A stretch of 64,000 nt of DNA from Syncephalastrum monosporum B8922 (taxonomy: Eukaryota; Mucoromycota; Mucoromycetes; Mucorales; Syncephalastraceae): the NCBI GenBank assembly GCA_000697355.1, contig JNEN01001262.1, positions 186,001 to 250,000 on the forward strand, written 5' to 3'. Position 1 is the first letter of the stretch, and each line of letters starts with the position of its first letter. The position numbers and the translations under genes were made by a program. This document shows, one piece after another, positions 22,264 through 32,980 of this stretch. The notes below the pieces were generated by a model. The model was not told where the DNA came from. It made no database searches and worked only from the letters and a program-made list of their open reading frames with translations.

Positions 22264-23504
22264 TTAAATCCTGCCTTCTCGTGCATGCTTCACACGCCAA
22301 TGCGCAAATGCTGCGAAGTAGTCTGCCTCGTTCGGCACGAGTTTAGAGGCTCGCATCAGCGCCACATAGACCAAGCCGGTGCTTGGATCACCGGTTTGCA
22401 CGACCGTCTGGCGTGAACACACGTCACGCACAGGTGGCAGCGCCTTGTGCCGTTCTGGGCAGCCACAAACGAGAAACGTGAGAAGGGCTGTCAGCAAAAC
22501 ATTGCGCAGCATGGAGGTGGCGGGCAGGGTGGGCAGGGCAATTTGGAGGGTATGCACAGCCAAGGCTGCCTCGAGAAGCTGGGGACCGGCAAGGTAAGAG
22601 TCTGAACGCTCATGCTGGCCTGACGCGTGCATCAGCTGGACCGCCAAGCGTATCAGGTCTTGGACCGAAAGAGGGGATGCCATCTGGACATATTCTCGCA
22701 GTAGAGCACCTTGTGTGCGGAGCACACGCCTGAATGCGGAATCAAATGTACTGGCATCCTCCATCGAACCACGGAACCGCCCATCGTAGGCCGCCCAATC
22801 AAATAGGAGTTTTTCCAGTGATATATTGTTCTCATGTGCGCCGTCCTCAGAGTCGCTTTGAGAGATAGCCTGGGAACTCAAATAGGAAGAGGCAAGATGG
22901 GCAAGGCCTTGCGATACAATGCTATCTACTTGACTTTCGATACCAAAGGCCAAGTGGACCACAGGCTGCATCTGTGATCCGATCGAGAGCCATAATCCGC
23001 CATCCAGAAAGTAGGTTTTCACAGCCTCCGCAATGCCCAGTCGAGCGACCTCACCATCAAAGAAGACAAGATAGCTTGGGTAGGCTCTTAAACGAGATAG
23101 AGGGAAATCAGAGATTAGTTGGATCAGAAATATAAACGCCGTTGCATGGCATACCGCCAATCACCCAGTCGATCTTTCCAATTGCAAGGTATGATGCGCG
23201 GGATAGTCGATATTGGGTGGACCAGAGGAGAAAGGGACTGCTCATTTCGCATGCGGTAATCCATCTTTCTAAGCTCATCGGGTGTTGCTGTGCATAGTTT
23301 ATCTTCTGTAAGCGTTACACATGTCTTTTGCAACGTGAATTTACCTCCCAAAAGCATAAGATTAAAGGAAGCCCGTATGAGGGTGTTGATGTTATGGCTC
23401 GCGTTTTCCATGAAATAGGCACGATGGTAGAAACCGGCTATTTCAGCCAGTGATTGTTGCAGGATGTGCGTCGTCGTATTAATGACAGCTATCGGAGGTG
23501 CCAT
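22264..23504 (-). CDS. Questin oxidase-like (DUF4243) protein
   Basis: Exons are complement(22264..23086, 23155..23504), 390 aa. The family signature is visible across the intron: LGDWRAYPSYLVFFDGEVAR, then GIAEAVKTYFLD and PVVHLAFGIESQ. This matches the helical DUF4243 fold named after AflY/GedK-type Baeyer-Villiger enzymes of polyketide pathways. No polyketide genes are nearby, so the reaction is not known. A 42-nt segment at 23,303-23,344 has splice-like ends (gtaaat...agaag), is a multiple of three and has no stop. If removed, the protein is 376 aa; it is shorter than every other intron here, so I keep it as coding. Confidence 0.78.
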
Positions 23505-23870
23505 GGTGAAAAATATGCAAGAAAGAAACGTCGTCGTATGAACGGGCAAACGCGATCTTTCTTTATATCCTCATCGGAGAGACGATCGGTACCTCTTTTC
23601 GAACCCTTTCAGGTTGTGATTTACATTTGCTCTTTGTTTGTTTGCCCTCCGTCAATGTTTGTTTCCAAGTCATAGGAAAGCCAATAAGCATACTTCTGGC
23701 CTATTTTCTTCTCACACATTGCATATCCTCTTCATGATGCTGATTATAAGTATACCTCATATAACTCGATCTCTATTCTTTATTTCTTTAACATTACAGG
23801 GGATTCGACCGTCTATTGATCGGTTTCGCATCGTCCTATACGCTTCCAGCTTCTACAAAGATAATGTCGG

Positions 23871-26800
23871 TTAATTTTTTTTGAAACATTCATGCATGAC
23901 GCTCACCCAAGTGCGGTCGTCGGGGTTTCTCCTGCCGACTCGGTTTGCGCCCGAAACAAGTACCCATCTGTAGGATGTCAATAATGACATGGTGAGCACA
24001 CTGCTGTAAAAATTATACACTTCGTAATTACCATGCGATACGAGGCTGCGTGCTTCATAAGTCGCTTCGGGAGTCCATGTGTTCTTACACGCGCCTACCC
24101 AATGGAGTTGTTTTTTTTTTTTTAGAAACAACCATCGTAAAAGGTGTGGATTCACTCACGTGAGAAAGACATTGATTGAAGTCTTCTTCTCAAGTCGTAA
24201 CGCTTGGTGCACTGATAGTCTACACTCCACGCTTCATTTGTATCCGAAGGGCGCTGGTTCTGTTCTTTATGTCAGTAGCTTTCTCCCAACAGATATTGCA
24301 CGCAAAGACAAACCTGGTTCTCCTGTTGGGCAGCGAAGACGATATGTCTGTCATACATCATTAGCAAAATATCCCAAATATGCCTCATTGAATATGGTAC
24401 GCACCTGTACACAACCTTGCTACCGCTCTCGTAACGAGCGTCCGGGCGCCACAAAGACATCTTGCCCCTGCAGCTATTAGGCTCGGTCGCCTTACGCGCG
24501 ACAGAAGACGTCTCAGGCACATGAGAGGACATGCTGGCAGAAGGAGAAGCCATCTTCAAAGTGTTGACACTCATAATGGGCATGGATATACGCGACGTGA
24601 AAACACTTGCTGTAGGCTCAGCCGCCGAAGAGGAGAGACCGCTACCCGCCATGGTGGAGGTCTGTTCGGCATTGCTGTCTTGAGCAGCAATAGTCTTCTG
24701 GACATCTTCGTGAGAAGCACTAATGAGCATTGACGCCTCGGGGTGCGCAATAGGCTCGTCATAAGAAGCTAGAGCTGTCGGATAAGTAAAGTACTCGTGG
24801 CCATCTCCGTGTACTCACCACTTTTTGCCTCTTCCGTGGCACAGGTACCCTGAGACACCCATACGCCGGTGTGTCCACCAGGCGTCTCGCCGTAAGTCCA
24901 CCACTTGGCTTTCCACAGCTGACCGCTGTAGACAACCTGGTTTCCACCGGAGTAAGCGGTGCTGCCAGACCAAGCAGCTGCCGAAGCGCAGGAGTTGTCG
25001 CTAGTTGAGCTGCTCTGGGGAGGTAATGCCGCGGAAGACAAAGATGAGGCACTGGAGGGTGTCTCGGATGAGGAAACCACCGAAGTAGACACGGGCTGAA
25101 TAGTCGCTTCTGTGGACGAAGCCGCTGCAGATGAGGAGGCCGGGCTGGATCCAGATGAGCCACACGCTTTCACTTTCCTTGGGGTTAGCTGGAAGTACAA
25201 TAGATAGGAGCTCATTACGATACCTGGTGACCACTCTCCGTTCGCGTCCGCCTTGGGCTCTTGCGAAGCAAACCATTTAGCCTAAACAACAATGAGCAAC
25301 ATCATTCCACGTGGTATCACGTTTCCAAATCTTACCTCCCAGATATATCTGTCGGTCAAACGTAGAAAAAAAAAGTTAATGGTGGTCATTTATACTTAGA
25401 ATGACAAAAATATTACCCACTGGTAAAAAGGAAAAAAAAAAAATAGTCAATGAAAATGCTTCCCGTGACCCATCATCTACTTACTTGGAAGATACCCGGC
25501 TACCCGCCGAGTAGGACTCGCCTGACTTGAAATCAGGCGCATCGCATGCCGCAAAGTTGAAAGACGCGTTGCAAGCGCCGCCTTTCATAAGGGTTGTCTT
25601 AATACCTTGATCCATGCGACCATTATTGTATGCTTGGGACTCATCTGTATGATAACAGTTAGTCTGTGTAGTTAACATTTCAAAAAGAGTTACCCCAGAA
25701 CATGATGCCGCCGAAACTCGGGAAGGATTGACGGGTTTCATCCGCAATGGTCTGGAGGTCGCTCAGCGGCACGTAACCTCCACCTGCAGCCGTCTTACTG
25801 GCAGGGGCGCCAATGTAAACCTTCACATCGGGGTTGGGTGAAATATAACGGGCCCAGTAATCCCACATGCCAAAGTTCCACTGAGACGCTTGTCCGTAGG
25901 CTTGAAGCCCGCATGGATTATTATCTAGTGAAATAGAAGTATGAGAATGCGACCGCTAGGAGATATTGTACTTACAGAACTGAACAAATACGGCGTCGAA
26001 TGGGTAACTGTTCATGGTCGCTTGCAAATTAGCATCGGGATAAACGCATTGTGGAGCAGCGGTCACGTAGTATTTCCTGTCAGTAGAGTCAAAGTGGGAT
26101 TTGAGCTGACCAAGGAAAGCCTGGTAGTCTAGGTGGTAATTAGGTAAAGATGGAATTACACATTTGCAGAAAGAAACTTACGTGCCGATCCGCCGCCCTC
26201 AATATCAAGATCGACGCTGTAAGCCAGGAGAAAAAAAAGTGTTGAGTTTCGACATATCAAGCAGGGGAAATTTTTTTCCCTTTACCCATCCAGCACAGCA
26301 TCACCAAAGGGTCGGGTATCGGAGGAGCCACCCATGAAGAGATTCCACAGGTTATCGGCGAAGGTGGTGGCCTGGCTGTCCGATTGGAAACCAACGCCGC
26401 CGGTAGCACCACCCAAAGAGAGCGTCACCGCTTTACCAATCGATTGACAATATTTGATATCCTCTTGCATGACAGACGTACAATTGGCAAGCTCAGTGCC
26501 AGGGAATGGAGTATTATAATCACTGTTACATGTCTGTGTACAGTTAGTGTCCGTTGTCTTGATTTCTCGTAATTGAACTCACATTGGCAAGATTGATGCT
26601 GGGATCACCACCGGCAGCGAAGAATGTTGTCAAAAAAGCCAGGGGAATCATGTCGAGCGAGTCATCTTCGCAGTAGAAGCGCAAAGGCTTCTGCCAGTCT
26701 TTACTGCTGCTTGGGTTCGCTGCACCATATGAGTTTTGTCCCCAATCTGAAGAAATCGCCGTTAGATCATACAAAAATGCGATATTATCCATTTGAATAC

Positions 26801-26962
26801 TTGCAGACGGCCAAATTACTGTTACAGTTGTTCTGAATATGGAAAACGTCAGGGTCGAGGTACGCATCTTGCCAACCGACTTACCTCAAAGGCCTGCGTG
26901 ACCGCTGTAAATGAGACGAGAAGCAAGGATGCGCTGGTCCCCAAGATGGTGAAGGACTTCAT
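23871..26962 (-). CDS. Secreted GH18 class III chitinase with four CBM5/12-like modules
   Basis: Seventeen predicted exons, 733 aa: complement(23871..23967, 24019..24094, 24160..24259, 24314..24347, 24405..24774, 24819..25172, 25224..25281, 25336..25348, 25417..25419, 25485..25644, 25694..25924, 25976..26128, 26182..26216, 26286..26533, 26583..26746, 26805..26832, 26885..26962). A signal peptide (MKSFTILGTSASLLLVSFTAVTQA) leads into the class III hallmark AVYWGQNS, rebuilt across a GC-AG intron. The GH18 active site DGVDLDIEGG carries the acid Glu. After about residue 365 come four chitin-binding-like modules (IWEAKWFASQEP, LWKAKWWTYGETP, RHIVFAAQQENQ...DTNEAW, WVLVSGANRVGRRNPDDRTW), split by Ser/Thr-rich linkers. 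It probably remodels cell-wall chitin or degrades external chitin. The last three exons are less certain. Confidence 0.88.
25417..25419 (-). other. Predicted 3-nt microexon of the chitinase gene
   Basis: The sequence ctttttaccag-TGG-gtaata gives a canonical acceptor, three coding bases and a canonical donor. Included, it turns VSS-K-YIWEAKW into VSS-NG-YIWEAKW, the usual CBM5/12 spacing. It also divides a 136-nt gap into introns of 65 and 68 nt, the local norm. Skipping it also keeps frame, so transcripts must decide. Confidence 0.6.
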
Positions 26963-28313
26963 GATGGTATAACGGTTTCTCCTGCCGAGCAGCGGACGTG
27001 ACAAAGAAGAAGAGAGAGAGGAAAGCTTAGAAAAAGATCCGATGAGGCTGGTTTTCGGACATAATATATATACCTACTTACAATGGCAATTACTTCCGTT
27101 ACTTTCTTGTTAACTACGACCTCAAATCAAGGATTACGAAATTGACCACAAAACATGTACATATGTGGTTTTCTCTTATCTTACGATTTCGGACGACATC
27201 ACCACAGATTAAATCCACTTATTATTTAGCCCCAAGGCGGTGGTTACTCTGTAAGAGATTAATGCGTATCTAATGAGAACGCGTCTCGGCATATGAAGGG
27301 GCTATTAAGGGTTTCATGACAACGTAGCTAGAGACAGCACTTATTGGTAAGTAAATGCATGTAATATAGGTACACTTTATTCCACCTAAATGGTAAGGAA
27401 TCATCATGAACATAATAGGACTCCCAAGATATGTATCAGGGTTGTCTTAATGGTTGAAGCTATGTATTTACAGTACAAGCCTCAGTCCCTTCCCATTGGA
27501 ACACGCATCACAGCATATAATGTGATATATGTTTGTTTATACAAGGCGTATACAGGTCCAACGACCCGCCCCGTGGGATGCCGTACACCTTTAAAGCTCA
27601 TAATTAGCTGAAGAAGAATTTTTTGCGATGCTTCATGGCGAGCGCTAGTTCGACCGCTGGCATGGCGTCAAACCATGAAGGCTGCCATTTGTTGCGTGAC
27701 ACATGTTATTCCTTGTCTGGAAAACAAAACAAATGTGTCATGTCTAACAGACTCCGTCAGGCACTTCTACGCTTCATGCGCTACAAGCATCGCGTTTGCA
27801 TCCCAGTTGACAGTTGTGGATAACTTGGTTCCACCCGGTCGCCTCGATCAAAGGACTTACATGAGGATGTAAATTTTTCCCTACAGCAGTGCTCCTCATG
27901 CCGATACTGACCAAATGAGTCCATACATACATACATACCCTAAGATAAGGGACCGCCAAAGACAAGGAGAGCATGATCGATTAGGTTAATTGAGATCGGT
28001 CAGGCTGATATGCTACTGAACCAAGCCCCTTTTCCTTCTTCTTTGGAACGCGTTTCTTTAATGAGAAAATCCAGAAGGCGATGTACTCATGGTCCTAAAT
28101 GCATGACATCCATGTCCAGGTCCCGAGTATTGGTTGAAAATAGATCTTGTATGACTGAAGAAGTGATAACCTTAGAAGGTGTGTAGAGCCAAGCTGTTAC
28201 ACAAAACTGGGCTTTTTGCGTTGCACAATGATTTTCTTCAAAATCTCGGGAACACATGCTTGTACCATCTTTCTTAAACCCCATTATTGAGTCTTCCTGC
28301 TCGGTGCTCTAGA
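26963..28313. other. Divergent intergenic region, chitinase / phosphoesterase
   Basis: 1.35 kb without a supported gene. A TATATATA tract near 27,064-27,073 is suitably placed (about 105 bp) as the chitinase promoter TATA on the minus strand. The remainder is unremarkable. Confidence 0.5.
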
Positions 28314-29669
28314 ATGGCGCCGTCCCGGTCAAACAAGCTTCTTGTCAACGTACTACGTTTGGCTTGGATATTTATTCTCTTGCATGGCGAGAAACTCACG
28401 TTCTGGAATGCAGCCCGTCATTGTGCACCGTGGCCAAAAGACGCGGTTACAAAGGTCGATCCTCAAGTGAGTTCATCATCGCCCATCGCCCAGAAAAAGC
28501 ATGTATTCATCAGCGGGTGTAAAGGCACAAGATAGGATCCTTCTTATAGGTGATCCACAAATAACAGATGCCTACTCTTACGATCGTGGTCCAGCCATAA
28601 TGAAGATCTGCGAGTTCGTCACCGATCGTTATGCAAGACGAAACTTTCGGCATCTTGTGAGCAGACTGCAGCCTCAGAACGTCCTTTATATGGGCGATCT
28701 CAACGACGGTGGCCGTGAGTGGGATGACGAAGGGTAGGCTCTCTGACAAAGCTCGAGCTGCACCGAAGTAACAATGGCAATGACAGATATGCAAAGCAAG
28801 TGGGCCGTTTCAGGGGCCTCTACTCCACCTCGGTCCCCCAGTATTATATGGTCGGTAACCATGATATTGGGTTTGGTGACGGTATCAAATCCGAAGTATT
28901 GCAGCGTTACACTGAAGAATTCGGCCCCACGTCGTATACCATCGAGCGGAAACACTACTCGATCGTCGTCATAGACACCGTCTCACTCAGTGCGACCAAG
29001 GACCTCCCCAGCAAGCACGAGGCTTTGGGCGTGTTAGAAAACCTACCTCCGCAGCCACGCATCCTCATGACCCATGTACCGCTCTACCGGCCGCAGGGCA
29101 CCGACTGTGGTCCGGACAGGCAAAACAGCTTTGAAATCCGCCATGGCCGCGGATACCAGTATCAGAACCTGCTCTCTCAGGAACTGTCCGACATGCTCCT
29201 CGATCGCATCCAGCCCATCGCTGTCTTTTCCGGCGACGATCACGACTACTGTCGCGTGTGGCACAATGATAACCAGACCCTCGAGATTACCGTGCCTACC
29301 TTTAGCATGGCCCAGAGTCTTCGATACCCCGGCGCGATTCTCCTCGACCTGTCCACCCCGCTCAATCAGACACGCCCGGATCACTTTAGCACCAAGCTGT
29401 GCTGGTTGCCTGACCAGGTCGGTATCTTTATCAGCTATGGGTACTATGCGCTGGCCACCCTCCTGATATTGAGTGTCATGCATGGCCGGCGCTGGTATAA
29501 CCACCGCTCACGTCGGCGCGTTGACAAGGAGGATTCGCTGCCCACGCCGTCCATTCACGCCAAGCGGATACCGCCGCTATCACGCTTCTTGACCGAACTG
29601 GCCAGAGACATGGGCGATGTTGCCATCGTCGGCTTCGCCACTTTCGTCGCATTTTTGATTCTATTTTAA
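28314..29669 (+). CDS. Ted1/Cdc1/PGAP5-like calcineurin-type phosphoesterase (membrane)
   Basis: Exons are 28314..28466, 28525..28733 and 28787..29669, 414 aa. Metallophosphoesterase motifs come in order: LLIGDPQITD, VLYMGDLNDGG, YMVGNHDIGFGD, MTHVPLYRP and FSGDDHDYC. The last is typical of the Cdc1/Ted1 branch, where GHxH is changed. An N-terminal hydrophobic anchor (VLRLAWIFILL) and two C-terminal membrane segments (YGYYALATLLILSV and VGFATFVAFLILF) place it in the ER/Golgi membrane. Family members remove the side-chain ethanolamine phosphate from GPI anchors for ER exit, and need Mn. The function is inferred from the family. Confidence 0.92.
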
Positions 29670-30318
29670 CTCGTTTGCTATTCCCCGCACGTCTTTGTAA
29701 ATATGATAAATGTTGTCACTGGGAAGCGGGCAAACCTTACTCTTCCCGAGATAGTTACTGCTGTCATCCTATGAGCGTGAGGTATGATACGTTGTACAAA
29801 GTGTAATTTTTATGCAAAGTTGTTCCAAATGGGGACACAGTAGGTGTCATCAAAGATAGGACCCTCGCTTTTCCTTTGATTAGATCATGTCCAAAGCGGA
29901 GCCATCCCACTTATCATAACTACTCATATTATCCCTGACGACCAAGGCATGTCAAGCGACAGGCGAAAAAAAAAGGTGTCATCATCATTGATGTGTGGCA
30001 AGGTACTGCCGAGGGCGCGGAAAGGGCGATGTAAAAGCATTCCTGGGGTTCTCCAACACATTATACTTGCGTTTTGCACCTGTACCGGAAGGTGAAGTTT
30101 CCATTGTCCGTTCAGGAAAAAAAAAAAGGTGACAAAAGGGGCTAATATTCTGTGCCTTATCATCAGCAATCCACCATGAAAGGGGAGCTGGACGACACTC
30201 CGCCACTGGACACGTCAATAGGAAACACTCATGTTGATTGAGAAAAATGGTGGTTATATAAAATGTAGAACAAAAAGAAATGCAAAAGCCTTTATACCAT
30301 GCTTATTATTATTATTTT
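29670..30318. other. Convergent intergenic region
   Basis: 3' flanks of the phosphoesterase and Rsc9-like genes. Only short A/T runs are seen and no gene. Confidence 0.6.
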
Positions 30319-32789
30319 TTAGAGCGAGCGAAGCTCTGCCAACACACTGAGGATGTATCGCGCGAGCTTGGGCCGCTGGATGGAGAGGAGGAGCAACTCG
30401 TCGCAATAAGGCATAAACAGGTCGTGATTCTTCTTATTGCGCCCCAGATTTCGAAGCAGCAATGCGGCCGTCAGTGGCACGCCCGATACGTCCGACTCAT
30501 CCACCGGGATCTTGTCGATACTAAAATCGCTGCGCTTCCGCGGCCGCTTGAACTTGACGTTGGAAAAATGCGTCCGCAGATGCCGTACGGCTGCCTGTTT
30601 TGAGTCCGCTTTCCGCTTGCAATTCATCCACCCGCACTCGAGCGGCTTGCCGTCCGTAACGGTGGTGTGCTCTTGTACAATATGACCTTGCAGTGCTGCT
30701 TCCGTGTCAAACTGCTTCTCACACTCCCTCCAGTAGCATTTGGTCCCTATCCAATGGGTCAATATCCACACATAGGCAGATACCCGATGCGCCTTTTCGT
30801 TGGTTTGACTTACTGTCATCGTCCTTGCTGGGTGCATACCGAACGTTCTGTAGCACAATGTCATCGACAGGCGTAGATCCGCTCGCAAGCATGGCCTCCA
30901 CCGATGCGGGCTGTGGAAATGCAATCTTCAACACGGTAAAGAACTCCTTGGGCTGGAGAGGTTTTTCGTCGCCAAAGAGACTCGTATACTTGGAATAGAC
31001 CTCTTTGAGTGCGATTTTGTCTTCTAAGCCTGCTGTCAGCAGCTTCTCCTTGAGCCAGCCAAGGCACCGATAGGGTTCGTCAAGATGCACGTAATCTGTC
31101 AGATCGGGAATAAGCGGTGCTTGTGATTTGGCTTTGCTGCTGTTTGCGAGTAGGGAAGCCGGGATGCCGTGGATCGTCTCGTTCAACGAAGACGGTTTGG
31201 TTACCAAGGCAGACTTGTAGGAGAGATAGCCGGTAAGTAGGCCGACAATGTTGCCCGGGTAGTGCTCGACGAGTTTGTCTGAGAAGTTCCCCCGCAAACT
31301 GGAGCACTGGTAGAGGTACTCGAGCGTTGCGGCTGCCAGCTCTTCGTCGTCGACAAGCAAAAACTGCGACATGCGTTCCAGAATGGCTTCGTTGCCGGTG
31401 CTCATGACGGGCTCATTCGTCTCGGTCACGGCGACACGGGTCAGGGCACGGATGGCACCCAGGATCAGGGCGCGGTCGTTGGTGAAAAGGAGCTTAAACA
31501 TGGTCTCTAGGTAAGGGTCTTGGCGGGTTTTGACCGAAATCTGGGGAGCAATGTTTTCGAGGATATCCAGACAATGTCGACCGAGTTCGGCGTAGGGGGA
31601 GTCAAAGGGCAATCTCACGCCTACCATCAGCATGGTGTAGAGTAACGGGTGGTGGACGAGACGTCGTATGTTGCCTTCATGGAAGGAGAAGTTGCGAATG
31701 ATGTGGAAGACTTGGAGAACGCGTTCGAGCTGCTCTTGTTGCTTTTCGCTGCTGAAAAAGGGGTCACCCAAGATTTGACCGTCTTGGTGGATCCGTTTGA
31801 TGTGTGTGTCAAAGTACGGCTTGGCGAAACTAAGGAGGATGTCGAGCAGGGATGGCATGAATTCTAGGTTGAAGTTTTCAAAGCTAAAAGAGATCCGGAT
31901 CAGTGTATTAAAGGCCCAGTCTTCTTCGTTGGGCAGCCCGCATTTGAGAGCGCATAAGGTTCGCATTCGGAATTCCTCCTCTGGCGGCAATGCTACACAA
32001 CCGGATATGAGGATCTGCCGTTCCGGCGCACTCATCAAGACGGAAACGTACCAGGATGAAAGTAAGGTGCGGTGGGCATGGCTTGGTAAGGAGGTTGGAG
32101 AGGATAGTGCTGTTTGCCGTTGGCGCCGGGTTGAGGTAAGAAGGCGGTGGCGGTCGAGCGGGCTGCGTCACGAGGCTTATTGGCTGTAGGCTGAGGTAGT
32201 GGTGAAGAATGTCTGCCATGACCGCGTGTCGTGGGTGGATCATCGCGCGGTGGATCCCATGGTCGCTTCCAATGCGTCTCTTCTTCCCACCCAAGCTACA
32301 ATCACGCAGTCAGCCTTTGCATTAATCACACGACAATCCAGGATGCTCACCAGGTTCTTTGTGTAGACTGCTTTTAGAATGTAGGCGCTGTTTGTGCATG
32401 TCGGAGGAAAATCAAAAGGATCGCCCACTTGCTTCCAACCACGATTGGCAGTGACCTTGTCATGAAGAAAAAGAGAATGAAGAGAAAAAAAAAAAAAGAC
32501 AACGCGTCAACGGGACCCATGGGAGACTGCCAAAGATACGCATTACCTTCTCATAGCCACCAGCAGCCATCACTGTCTTGTAGATCTTGAGTAGATCCAG
32601 CTTTTTGCCGCCGAGGACCGGCTCGGGCTGCAAGGTGGTGCTGAATTAGAGCAATGGAGGCGTTAATGGGAGCACTAGGCGACATTAGACAAGAAGAATG
32701 TACCCTTTGCGCTCGTGGAACTGTCTCAGCTGCCGCATGAACTGATTGTACTCCGGCGTACGGTCGATGGCTTCGACGGGCTGTGACAT
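30319..32789 (-). CDS. RSC9: Rsc9/ARID2-like chromatin-remodelling subunit
   Basis: Exons are complement(30319..30746, 30814..31992, 32052..32295, 32351..32455, 32547..32640, 32704..32789), 711 aa. The N-terminal ARID DNA-binding domain spans the first three exons: EYNQFMRQLRQFHERKG, LDLLKIYKTVMAAGGYEKV, GWKQVGDPFDFP and AYILKAVYTKNL. A Pro-rich linker follows, then a long helical repeat region (LCALKCGLPNEEDWAFNTLI to FFTVLKIAFP). At the C-terminus are C2H2-like fingers (CYWRECEKQFDTEAALQGHIVQEH) and a basic KFKRPRKR stretch. This is the architecture of yeast Rsc9 and animal ARID2/BAF200, subunits of RSC/PBAF remodellers. The exon 4-5 junction removes a 59-nt intron that is open in another frame. 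Confidence 0.9.
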
Positions 32790-32942
32790 GGCGGGCAGTG
32801 ACAAATAAGTCAAAGGTCAAAAAGAGAGAGAGAGAGAAAGAGAGCACAAGCTGCGCTGATACTCAGCTGGACGCGCTCGCCTAAATCATTATTTCTATTC
32901 CAGCAAAACTGAATTTGTACCCATGGCACGCATCTCGTAGGT

Positions 32943-32980
32943 ACGCTCCTACGCTCCTACTCTCCTACTCTCCTACTCTA
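32943..32980. repeat. Short tandem repeat (ctcctac units) across a stop codon
   Basis: Five degenerate copies of an 8-10 bp unit (ctcctacg/ctcctactct). They reach into the last codons and the TAG of the F-box/LRR gene on the minus strand. Confidence 0.8.
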
